Assembly: GCA_000320545.1 (NCBI GenBank) | Contig: ADNK01002452.1 | Location: forward strand, 1 to 31,943 | Origin: Bigelowiella natans CCMP2755 | Taxonomy: Eukaryota > Cercozoa > Chlorarachniophyceae | Direction of reading: 5' to 3' | DNA length: 31,943 nucleotides | Part shown: one piece after another, positions 21,946 to 31,943 of the stretch | How positions within the stretch are numbered: position 1 is the stretch's first letter | Layout of the letters: every line of letters begins with the position of its first letter | Made by a program: the position numbers and the translations under genes | Notes under the pieces: generated by a model | The model's input: the letters and a program-made list of their open reading frames with translations, nothing else | Databases searched by the model: none | What the model was told of the DNA's origin: nothing

Positions 21946-24816
21946 CTACGCATTTTCCTCGTCAGCTCGCTGTTTCCGAAGTTGATTCCAAACTTTTTCC
22001 CGCAGCGTATTAATGTGTGGCGGTGACCATTCGTCTTGGACTCCGTGATGAGGCAGCGACAGTTGATGCGACGGAGGGGATGAAGTGTGCTCCAGCCCAC
22101 GGCCTGGACTAGCTTTCAGACCTTTTGTTTCCACTGTCTTAGTGATCTGAAACGTGGCGCAAAAGTGCCGCTGCAGTGCGTGAATTCTTCTGAGCTCACG
22201 AACTGCGTCGGTTTTGGTGGCGACAGGTGTGCCATTCATGCTGACTAGACGCCAGCCTCGCCGTATGCCGACGTTCCTCGCCTGGTCATGGGTTTGGACG
22301 ACAAAGTTGCGTCTGTCCAGCTTGCACACGCCCCGGTCGGTATCGAAGCGGTAAGTGTGTTTGGTGTCGGTCCCAGGGAGGACGCCTTTCTCGACGTCCG
22401 AGGCAAAAAGACCGCACACCATGAAGCAAGGAAACATGACGTAGAGCCACGGCCCTGTCAGGACGGCCTCCAACCACAAGATCGTGCACAGACGGATTCC
22501 AATGTCCTGCGGCCATGTGAGCAGGGAAGCTACTACGATGTCCCAATCCGTTCCCTCTTTCTCCATGGATTGGTACCCCAGTACAAGCACTATGAAAACA
22601 CAGCCTACTGAGACCACCACGCAAATCACTGCGGCAACAATGTCCCTCAATACCCACTCATTGTGAGACGGTCTGATGCTAGATTGACGCACGAGGGTCG
22701 TCAGCCCGCAGCAGCATTCAACCGTTTTGGTACCGTTCTCTTCCATATCCAACGGGCCTTTTTTCCAAGACTGACTCGCTTTGGCTTGGGTTCTAGTCCT
22801 TTTGCTCTCATTTTCTGATATGGAACCGACGGGCACGCCGAGACTGGTTGTGGTGCGCAAGAACAAATTCTGGTTGCTGTCAAAATCGTCAACCCTGTCT
22901 AGACTCCGTGTCCCGCGTGAGCTCTCTGCGCTACCCGATGACCTTATCTCAGATCCAGTCGCTCTTTGGCCTGGATCTTCAGCCGCCACGGACTGCATGT
23001 CCAGTGTGCTCTTGAAGGCTTTTGCACTTTGCAACCTTTTGTACCTCCTACCTGCATTCGCTCCGACCAACCCTGCTTCCACCCCGACGGCCCCCGACGC
23101 GGCTGCAGCAGCAGCTGCTGTGTTTCTCTGGTCAGCCGCCAAAATACCTTCATCTTTGTTCTTCTTTCTGCTGAGGCCATCATCATCATCATCACCGTCG
23201 TCTCCTTCTCCAACACGGTCTTGGTCCATATCGTCATCGTTGGCATCATCCTCGATCTGCAAACCAAAATCGTATTCCATTTCTCCCATGAGCACGGAAA
23301 CGACCCAGAACAACCAAGGTATCGCGGCAACGAGACCAAGCGGCGTGAAGTTAATTCTGAACTCCTTCGGTGTCTCTCGTGAAAACATGGATGCGACCAG
23401 TAATGGCAGTGGAAACCCAATGAACAATGCCACAACGGCCACTGCGATGTTTCCTCGAATGAATCCGAGCTTCTGTTCTGTTCCTAGCAGGAGCGCGCAT
23501 ACGGCAGCCGCGTTGAGAATGAGAAGGGAGAGGATCATGACTCGTTTTTTCGAATCGATATGGTCTCCGGGCATTCGGGTGAAGATAGACATCCAGGGGT
23601 GTCTTCTTCGGACGGCAAGAACCACCGATTTTTTCCAATTAGCGGCTGAACGAGGTTCCTCGAAATGCAGTTTGCGTGTTTGGTTGAGACTCCGATAGAA
23701 CTCACGCTCGTTTCTCTCAACGGCTTCTTTGGTCGCAGCCGTGCTCTTGTCATAGAACATAGCCGTGACGAAGAGAGCTGCGAGAAACCCGAAGAGGATA
23801 ACAGTCAATGCCATGGTGGCACTCTTGGCCGGGTTGTAAGCACTTGTGTTTTTGATATCGGTCGCTGAGATCGTGTTCACTTCCACTTGAAACGCCATGC
23901 TGCAATGTGTTGTTGCATTAGGGTTGCAATGGACATGGTGTTGTGTGCATGTGTGCTCTTTCTCTACTCTCTCTCTCTCTCTCTGTGTCTCTCTCTCTCT
24001 CTTTCCTGCAAGCACACACCTACACACACCTACACACACAGAACAGAGGAAGACGGTGAGGAAGATGGCGGAGAGATGAAAAAGAGAGCTTGAAAGAACA
24101 AATTAACGGAGGAAACTATATCTGAGGTGTATTCAGTTTCTTCATTCCCCCTCCCCCCCCCTCCATCTCTCGCATCCTTTCCGCACAACCTTCTCGTGCT
24201 GAACGATGTGAGATGCGAGCTGTTGCAAACGTGCACATTCTTTCCATCCCGTTGGGACGATCCGACGAACGACACACCGGTCGTGTTCCATTCTCTCGCC
24301 GCCAGGTCCCAGAACATGCATTCGGTTCCCTCCCCGGTACTCAGGTTCCCTCCCTGCATTGATGGGATCTCGATGCGGAAGGGTTGTGCGTCATAACCCG
24401 AGAGATCGAGCGTTTGGTAGTTGTTGGTAGCGTCTTTGACCTGCACCGTAACGATGTTGCGCACCCGCCTCCTGACATTGCTACTGCCACTACCTTCTCC
24501 AGCTGCTACGGCCTCAGTCACGTTTTCGGGGTACAGAGTCGTGTTGGTGACTGCTACGAGGGAGAGCAGCAGATTTCCTGTAACGGTGTTGATCGGCGGA
24601 AACTGCGCTCGGGTGTGGACGAGAGGGGCGGATGCGTTACTAATTGATTTTGAACGTGAGAGATGGGGAGGAATAAGAAGAGAAGGGGGGCGTAAGGGAT
24701 GGCCGGGAATGAGATGAGATGGGTTGGCGAGATGGAAGAAAGAGAGAAAAGGGAGAGAGAGAGTGAAAAGAGAGATATAGAGAGATATGAGAGAGAGAGT
24801 AAAAAGAGAGAGAACC

Positions 24817-24858
<42 letters not shown>

Positions 24859-27837
24859 GTGAGAATGAGAGAGAGAGAGATGAGAGATAAAAGAGAGGAG
24901 AGACCTGTAGCCGGTTGAGTCCGATACTGTTTTCACCGCCAGAGCCACCGAGGAGCGTTTTCTTCTACGATACTGCTGCGGGGTTGCTGCGTTGGGAGAG
25001 TAAATTCTGGCACCGTCATCACCCGCGACTCTCCGCGCCCCGATCCATACGGTCAGATTCATTAAAATAGAGACGACTCGGTTTGCTCTCTCTTGCCCAC
25101 CACCGTTACCGCCGCCGCCATCACTGCTTTCTGCACCGCTCTGCTGCAACAAGTGCAACAAGCCACGAGGGGGACAAAATAAAACAAGGAAAATTCGAGA
25201 AAAAGGAAGATATCATTAGAAGCACTTTCTTCAAGACTCTGAAGGCAAAAACAGGTCAAAACAAGGAAATGGGTACGAACGGTAGACTTCCGGGGTGTAG
25301 GGGGGTTTATCTCATACGTGTCATCGTTGTTACCGCCGAGATGATGCTAGACACCGAACTGACTGAGGACGCGACGAAGTCGTTGACGTTCGGTTCGAGG
25401 AGAACTGAGGTGGTAGTGGCGGAGGCGGCGGCCAAGCTAGAAGGAGGCGGGACAGCGCTCAAGTTGGAAAGAATTGTGAGGGTCCGTTCTGTGACCTGCT
25501 CGATGATGGATGAAGAACAATGTACATCAATGATGGCATGACGGTCAGCAAACTCTCTCTTTTCCCATCTTTCTTCCAAGTCTCTCTTTCTCTCTCTCTC
25601 CCTCTCTCCCCTTTCCTCCTTGATGTTTTCAATGTCCTGTCCTTTTTTTCCAGACCAATGACCTCCTACCTTGTTGGATATTTCCACTGCTCTCCCTTCG
25701 GGGTAGTGCGTGAGCTGGTCTACAAGCCCCGCAACAGTTGCCCGAGGCAGGGACCTTGCAGAGCTCTGCGCTGCTGACAAGCTAGGGCTCACCTCCGCGA
25801 CTAGAGAAAGGAGGCTCTCTCTCGTGGAAGTGGCCTCCTGGATTGAGATCCTGGTAGCCCTTGTGGCGCTAGTAGCGTTAGGGCCTGGGTCGGCCGCAGC
25901 ATCGGCGTTGCGCAGCAGCAGCGACGCCACGCCCAATGCGCCGACGACGAAACTCTGCGTACTTCCTTCCTGCACTCGCCCTTCAAGATCACGAGAGAGG
26001 GCGGCGAGGGAGACGTTGTTCGGGAATGGCTCCACGCTCAGCCTGATTTCTTCATGGGCCGCGGCGCCGTTGGAATCGAAGACGGAGGCTTGGATCCGCG
26101 TGGCGGTTGAGGCTGAAGAGGCTGATGTTGACTGTGACGCCAGAGGCCCGGGGAGCTGGGTCTCGAGGTAACCGCTGCGTCTTCTGCCGCAGAGAGAAAC
26201 CAGCCGTTTGGCCGCTCCGCCAGGCTCAGAACCTCCTCCCCCTCCTCCCCCGTCCACCAAAAAATCCCCATCATCGTCGGTGATGATCAGTGAGAATGAG
26301 TAGGTGAGAGGAACATCGGCGTCCTCGTACCCCTCGCATGCAAGTTGGAACTGTGTCTGGAGCGCGTAGCCGCTCGCCGGGGTCGCCGAACAGCTCCCTA
26401 GCCTAGGCGGCGTGTTCACAACGACAACAAACGACGCTCGTCCGGCGAAAGGGGAAGGGCCTGCGGCATCCGTGACCGTCAGTTGGAAGGACAGCTGCGT
26501 CCGGACCCCTGCCGTGAACGTCGAGGGATCCAACGCCTTCCGTAGGATCTCGGCTGGGATGTGGAGGTACGTGCTGTTGTGGCGGCTGTGACCGATAGCC
26601 GCCGTCGTGATGTTAGAAGGCGAGAGCAACGACGGAAGGTCCAAGACATAGCTCTTTGTCCCGGTATCCGTGGAAACCTGGCACGTCCAGTTATAACGCA
26701 GGGTCTTTATCGACGATGGGGCCCATGAGGAAGAGGAGGAAGAGGAGGAAGATCTCTGGACGACATGGCTGACGAGCCGCAGATCGGTATCAACATTGAG
26801 GGTCCCTGGACCTTTTTCGAACGGTGAATCGCCAGGCGGTCGGTCGATGCTGACGCTCGGCGTGCCGATGCTGACGACACTGACCCGTTGGGTAGCGGTG
26901 CTTGTGCGTCTAAGGGTAGCATCGCCATCAGGATTGGACGAGACGTTGACGCGCGCCTCGTAGAGCCTTCCCGCTACGAGCACGCTTGCGTTGACCGACA
27001 GAATGGAGGATGCGGAAGACACTGGAGGCAAAGGCACGATCTGCCGCGAGAATAAATCGACTAGCGACCATGCGTACCGGAGGTGCGAATTGTTGCCACT
27101 GGGCCCACGCGATGGATCGTAAGAGCTGCTGGCGTCGAACACCACCGGAGAGAGGTAGGCAGGGACTACTTCCCGCTGGCCGCCGCCGTTAATCGCGGCT
27201 ACCAACGCAGGGTAAGACCCCGTGAAGACCTAGCATGCAAATATATAAACAAGAGTGTGTGTGTGTGTGTGTGCATGTTCAGATATAGGGCTCAGTAATT
27301 AGGGATGAGCAGTCGGTCGTACTGCATGATGAGACTTAGAAAAGTCTCTAAAAAATGTCTGAGGATGACAGAGAGGATAGGACCTTGAACGTGATGTTGG
27401 CGATAGCGCTCACAGCAGACCCAGCGACCGTGGCTGCGAACGCTTTGAGCCTGAACTCATAATGTGCATCTGCCGTTAGCGTTCCCACAGGCAGATAGAG
27501 GTACGCAGCGGTCGGATCGGCGAGGGGTACCGATACTAACCCGTTGTTGTTTTGGTTTGTGCTGTTGCTGTTGGTGACGGTGTTGATCTTATATGCGGAC
27601 CACTGCGAAACTGCGATGATCGTCTGCGTAGTCTGGACGCTCTGGCTCATGCTACAGGTTGGCGGGACCACTTGGACTTCCAGCCGGAAATCTTCCCAAA
27701 CGGGCACCGCGTCGATGGTCAGCGGGGCCGGGAGGATGAAACTCGGTTGCGCGCCGTTCTCCTGAACCATTATGTTGTGCATAACTCAGAGTTAGACAAG
27801 AAACAAATGATGATACCATGTATAAGGTCATTTAGAT

Positions 27838-27876
<39 letters not shown>

Positions 27877-30800
27877 GTATCTACACACTGTGTACAAAAG
27901 GAGAAGCTTGTAGAACAGAAAGGAAGATATAAAGAGAAATAATGGGATGCGAAGAAAGAGATAATAGGGAAGGAGGTTAAAAAGAAAAAAATGGAGATTG
28001 CATGCGGAAGGGGGTCAGAAGAGAGGTGAATGTCTATTGCATCTAACAATAAATCTGTTATTTTTTTCAAAAAATTTCTCTTGCCCTCCTTGTTCTATGA
28101 TTTACTGATTTACAACTTTTCAGGTAAAAAGCACCTTTGTGATGACATGAACGGCAGAAGAGGTTTGGTGTAAGAAGTTGGTCGCATTCACTCGAATCTT
28201 CATCGCGTAGCCACTAGTGAGGTTGAAAACGGGAATGGAGACTACTGCCTTTGACGATTGTGTTGCTTGGGCAAAGACCACTTCGATTTCTTCCAAGGAT
28301 CTCAGCTGCGATGAAGGTGTGCCGCCACTTTCGATGAGCTCCCACGATACGCTGAAAATGTGCACACATGACCTTTCCATTAGGTGGTTTCATAAGGTTC
28401 AAGCCCATTCTCAATGTGGTTATACCCCTACCCAAATGCACATATATGTATATTTTTAAATAAAGAAATGGCGAACACTCTCCCCCCCCCCCCTCCCCCA
28501 CCACACACAATTGCAACATGGCACAGGCACCTCATATTTCTTCCTGCAAAGCCTCCAAGCTGCGCAACTACGGTCACGTGCGTTTCGCAGATACCAAACG
28601 CTGAAGCCGCAAGGAGGGTCACCGTCACCTGTGGAGGCACCTCTGGCGCTAATACCGCCACGATCTGTGCATTGTTTGATGCGGAGGATGATAGGGTACC
28701 TCCTGCTCCAATAACGGTGCCAGAATTCAGCTCGAGTAAGTTCCCAGGGCCGAGAGTTGTACCTCGACCGAGCCGGACATGCAAGACTGTAACGGTATGG
28801 AAGTAACACACCGGACTTGCTCCAAGTTTTAAAAGAATAGGTGGCGCGAATAGGTACGTGCAAAGCGATGACGCGAATTGCAGAGAAGGAACTAACTCCG
28901 TTGGTCGGTTGTACATCATGACGATGTACGTTGCGTCATCCGAGAATTGCGCTTTGATCGCCGTCGGGCCTAGTGAACCGTATGTTTTTTTGGTGAAAAA
29001 GTTATGAAGAAGATTCAGGATTATTTGTGCATCAGTGCTTCCATGTGCGTGTCGGCAAATCACCAAAGAATACGATAATGTACGGTGATATTGTTACTAA
29101 CAGTTAACATATAGCAAACACGTACCAATCATCGTTGGCATGCTTGTTATAGGCGTCTAAGAGAAGAAGTTGTCCAAATGGACGTAGAAAACAATTATTA
29201 GAGTATTTGAAACCAGAGCACATAGGCATCATAGCTTCACCGATTTTTGTTATTATTAGGACATTGAGAGTCTATGAAAAGAGTGCCTGAAACTGAAACT
29301 AGAATATTGAGGCATGCTTTTGTTTGCATTGCAATTTCCCCCTAACCTGTGTCCCGGGCGAGACTGTTGGTGAAGTCGTTGGCGAGGCCGTTTTTGGCGA
29401 GATTGTCGTCGGCGAGGTTGTCGTAGGTGAGGATGTCGTCGGCGAGGTTGTCGTCGGTGAAGTTGTTGGTGAAAAATTAGGCACCTATTTCATACATGCG
29501 ATTAGCAAATAGCAACATTAGAAATTGACTCTGACAAAGGAAACCCATATTGACAATACCGCAAAGAGGAAAACAGAATATCTAACAAACTAAGGTTTAA
29601 AGCTTGCGGCGCTGGTAGTAACCTCAAAACTGCACGGAGCTCCATTTAAACATGCTTCGGCTCCCTGACTGGCTCCGTCAGAATCACCATCAACTACGAC
29701 AAGGCCAGTTGGACCTGTTTCCGTGCTGCAGTTAGTACAAGTCATCCGCTCATATGTTATGCCGCCGTCTGAAGAGAACTCAAATGTTCCGGCCCATGCA
29801 TTCCAGTTCAGATTCCATGTTGTAACGGAACGTATGGAGTCTGCGCATTCGTCCAAAACGACCGATCCTCTTGCGAAGAAACCATTAACCACTGTTGTGC
29901 CATCGACGGCTATGGCAACAATGCCATCATTGCTACCTCCATTCCCAGTAGTGACTCGCACGCACATCTGCGTCTTGAATAGATAGTCAGGGAGGGGGAA
30001 TGAATATTTTTTTTCTATCCACCATACTTCATTATAAGCCTCCCAGTAGTTGAAAAGTTGATATAATATTGTATGAATTTTTGGTAAGGAGGGGGCAGAA
30101 TAGAGCAGCAATGTGACTTGTTGTAAGTACTCTCACACTTACACACACACACACACACTCACAGAGAGAGATACATGATGAACTGCGGCCAAGCTCACTT
30201 GGTTAGATTGTGATACGAAAACAGGCATACACACACATACACACATATACTCACATGCACACATTTTCACTCTTTCTCTCTCTCTCTCACATACACGCAC
30301 ACACACACACATATACATTATACTTGGTTGGATTATGATACGAAAAACATGCATGTGCATGCAGCTCAAACTCACTACTTGAACCCCCGACCCATCCCCC
30401 GACCTACCCCCCCCAACCTTACCCTAAATTTTAAAGCGACGGGTTATATCAACTATTATGTATGTGTATGCGCTAGCTACCAATTAAGATGGCTGAAATA
30501 TATTAACGCTATCGCATAGTGGCACATGTGGCACACAAATAGCAGCTGAACGCCACTGGAGGAGAAATTAAAAAAATCATACCTGTGTGGGCGCGACCGT
30601 CGCAGGGCTGGTTGTAGGGGCAGCGAAAGGGGCAGTCGATGGCGCCTACGCACACCGAAAAATCAAGGAGAATGAGGAATTGCATATTTACATGCACCCA
30701 ATACATCGAGCGCTCTGGATGCTCTTTCATCATCACGTAGGATCAGAAAAAACTGTACAGAGAGAATATACAATTTCATCATTCGCATCATACCCCTCCG

Positions 30801-31943
30801 GATACCACGAAGACATAAAATCTCAATTTTTTAATGGGGCATAGGAAGAACTTTGAAAGACACATGCTCTCCAATCTCGAGAGAGGAAATGGAAAAATAA
30901 GACCCTATGCGTTCAGGAATAAAAACTGCTGATGATGAATTTCACAATTCTGTTGGAAAAAGTAAGCATCCTGACCTGCGTTGGAGTGAACGTGATGGTC
31001 GGCGAGTTCGTTCCATATCTATACGTTCCGGGGTAGACCACTAGCACTTTCGAGGCGGAAAACGGAGCGGCAAAGATCCGCCCGTCAGGCGCCATCGTAT
31101 GCGAAATATATTTGTCAGATCCCGAGCCATAATTCTCGCTAAGCTGGTAGGAAACGTTCCGCAGCGGGTCAATCACCAGCACTTTTGATACCGACGAGCG
31201 AGGCGCAGCAAAGATCCGCCCATCTCCTGCCACCGCGCTCATCCGATATTTATCATCATTTGAACCGTAATCCTCACTAAGCTGGTATGATACGTTCCGC
31301 GACGGGTCGATCACTAGTACTTTCGAGGCATAATTAGGAGCGGCGAAGATCCGTCCGTCCTGGGCCACCACATTCGTCGTATATTTGCTATCCCCTAAGT
31401 AGCTTTCGCTGAGCTGGTAGGAGATGTCCAGTAACGGGTCGATCACCAGCACTTTCAGTGCATGAGAAGGAGCAGCAAAGATCCGCCCGTCCCGCGCCAC
31501 CGCGCTCGTCAAATATTTGCTATTCCCTAGGTAGCTTTCGCTGAGCTGGTAGGAGATGTTCCGCGACGGGTCGATCACCAGCACTTTCATTGCATTGAAA
31601 GGAGCGGCAAAGATCCGCCCGTCAGGCGCCATCGTATGCGAAATATATTTGTCAGATCCCGAGCCATAATTTTCGCTAAGCTGGTAAGAAACGTTCCGCA
31701 GCGGGTCGATCACCAGCACTCTCAGTGCATCAGCAGGAGCGGCAAAGATCCGACCGTCAGGCGCCACCGCGCTCGTCCAATATTTTCTCCCATTCCCCGA
31801 GCCATAATCCTCATTGAGCTGGTAGGAGACGTTCCGCGACGGGTCGATCACTAGAACTTTCGATGCATGAGAAGGAGCGGCAAAGATCCGCCCGTCAGCC
31901 GCCACCGCGCTCGTTCGATATTTATCACTCCCCGAGCCGTAAT
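21946..31943 (-). CDS. Polycystin-1-like REJ/GPS membrane receptor, 5' partial
   Basis: Thirteen phase-consistent exons: 31943(open)-30976, 30645-30583, 29973-29623, 29484-29347, 29156-29126, 28969-28531, 28351-28135, 27761-27384, 27229-25670, 25495-25334, 25143-24905, 24639-24190, 23899-21946; about 2,315 residues in the window. Domain order: DGRIFAAP repeats; Thr/Pro linker; a Cys-bearing module (CVRVTTGNGGSNDGIVAIAV) that may be PLAT-like; TSPTT stalk; REJ region (LLELNSGTVIGAG, FSVSWELIESGG, DASSSYDPS); GAIN/GPS (ECMFWD ... HLTSF); first membrane helix (MALTVILFGFLAALFVTAMF); an RRHPWMSIF loop typical of polycystin-1-type proteins; three more helices; a long acidic, poly-Ala loop; three more helices; a PDZ-like segment (GIRRGWRLVSMNGTPV); a charged tail. 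Polycystin-1 relatives act as autoproteolysed surface receptors. The later channel-like helices of polycystin-1 are absent. Some splice donors are weak, but every junction keeps phase. Confidence 0.85.
22120..22340 (-). other. PDZ-like segment in the receptor tail
   Basis: After the last hydrophobic segment the tail reads RGVCKLDRRNFVVQTH, then QARNVGIRRGWRLVSMNGTP, then a helix (TDAVRELRRI) and a final strand (FCATFQITKT). The GWRLVSMNG core with a following helix and strand is the usual ending of a PDZ fold. The carboxylate-binding loop is not obvious, so I call it PDZ-like only. Confidence 0.5.
24201..24320 (-). other. GPS autoproteolysis motif of the receptor
   Basis: The motif begins ECMFWD (Cys codon at 24320-24318), has a Trp ten residues after the Cys, and ends CNSSHLTSF, with the His-Leu-Thr triad at which GPS proteins cleave between Leu and Thr. 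It lies about 45 residues before the first membrane helix, as expected. Only two of the four usual cysteines are present: the Gly-Cys position reads Gly-Val, and the first Cys of the CxC pair reads Val. Confidence 0.85.
24718..24898. repeat. GA-rich tract in intron
   Basis: Imperfect GA repeats fill most of the intron between the receptor exons 25143-24905 and 24639-24190. On the coding strand this is a long CT tract just after the donor. It generates Ser/Leu and Arg/Glu readings in both directions. Confidence 0.93.
25496..25669 (-). other. Stop-free intron, multiple of three, in the receptor gene
   Basis: A donor (AAG followed by GTAGGA at 25669-25664) and an acceptor (CAG ending at 25496) bound 174 bases. 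The reading frame stays open through it, encoding a Lys/Glu/Arg-rich stretch from CT repeats (GERERERKRDLEERWEKREF). I treat it as an intron because this composition does not suit the REJ/GAIN region around it, but retained translation would keep frame. Confidence 0.6.
29347..29484 (-). repeat. TSPTT-type stalk repeat exon
   Basis: A single 46-codon exon made almost entirely of Thr/Ser-Pro-Thr-Thr repeats (NFSPTTSPTTTSPTT). It is a likely extended, O-glycosylated stalk between the Cys-bearing module and the REJ region of the receptor. A second Thr/Pro linker is encoded by the 30645-30583 exon. Confidence 0.85.
30140..30320. repeat. CA, GA and CT microsatellites in intron
   Basis: CA-rich runs around 30140-30160, 30225-30265 and 30295-30312, with short GA and CT runs between, lie in the receptor intron between 30645-30583 and 29973-29623. 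Confidence 0.9.
31000..31943 (-). repeat. Tandem 45-residue DGRIFAAP repeats (propeller-like)
   Basis: Seven DGRIFAAP motifs recur every 45-46 residues (about 135 bases), each followed by KVLVIDP, then NVSYQLSE, then a YGSGSDKY-type turn. The array continues past the right edge. The repeat length and two clear strands per unit suit a beta-propeller blade. The last unit ends KVLVVYPG before a Thr/Pro segment leading to the donor at 30975. Confidence 0.9.

Noticed and set aside
22781-23698. A 305-codon plus-strand open frame
   Set aside because: It is antisense to the membrane exon of the receptor. The minus-strand frame has the helices, acidic loop and PDZ-like segment, while the plus frame is Ser/Pro-rich complement.
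30587-30844. A plus-strand Gly/Ala-rich frame
   Set aside because: Antisense to the Thr/Pro linker exon 30645-30583, which joins both neighbouring receptor exons in phase.
31000-31943. Regular 135-base repeats as a possible CRISPR array
   Set aside because: The repeats are coding, keep one frame, have no unique spacers, and the genome is eukaryotic.
1-31943. tRNA, rRNA or telomeric repeats
   Set aside because: Scanning by eye found no cloverleaf, no conserved rRNA core and no telomere-like tandem hexamers or heptamers.

Overview
This is a nuclear genome window from a microbial eukaryote. No bacterial operons are present. Coding sequence is cut into many short exons by GT-AG introns, and the introns are full of CA, TA, GA/CT and poly-C tracts. 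The gene content (a TFIIH subunit, a polycystin-1-like REJ/GPS receptor, an algal-looking glycosyltransferase-like protein) suggests a protist, perhaps an alga. I cannot name the lineage from sequence alone. All gene models were built by hand by joining ORF pieces at splice sites with matching codon phase; no transcript or homology search was used.

Layout, left to right. (1) 1-1761, minus: the 3' part of an unrecognised multi-exon gene that runs off the left edge. (2) 2313-4546, plus: a complete ten-exon MAT1/Tfb3 gene (the CDK-activating kinase assembly factor of TFIIH), divergent from gene 1. (3) 4547-6889: intergenic sequence with simple repeats. (4) 6890-9571, minus: a gene of about ten exons resembling secreted or Golgi glycosyltransferase-like proteins. 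(5) 9572-10626: a divergent 5' flank. (6) 10627-20063, plus: a gene of about 31 exons and about 920 residues that I do not recognise, with acidic, proline-rich and possibly ubiquitin-like parts. (7) 20064-21945: intergenic sequence with a palindromic, MITE-like element and one weak ORF. (8) 21946-31943, minus: the 3' 10 kb of a giant receptor gene (13 exons, about 2,315 residues here, 5' end outside the window). Its order is tandem 45-residue propeller-like repeats, Thr/Pro linkers, a possible PLAT-like domain, a TSPTT stalk, a REJ region, GAIN/GPS, about seven membrane segments with an acidic loop, and a PDZ-like tail.

Neighbouring genes alternate in strand (-,+,-,+,-), giving divergent pairs with short shared upstream regions and convergent pairs with longer repeat-bearing tails. 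I see no common pathway linking the genes. MAT1 is nuclear (transcription, DNA repair, cell cycle), while the receptor and the glycosyltransferase-like protein act at membranes. The most novel objects are the receptor architecture and the unrecognised 31-exon gene.
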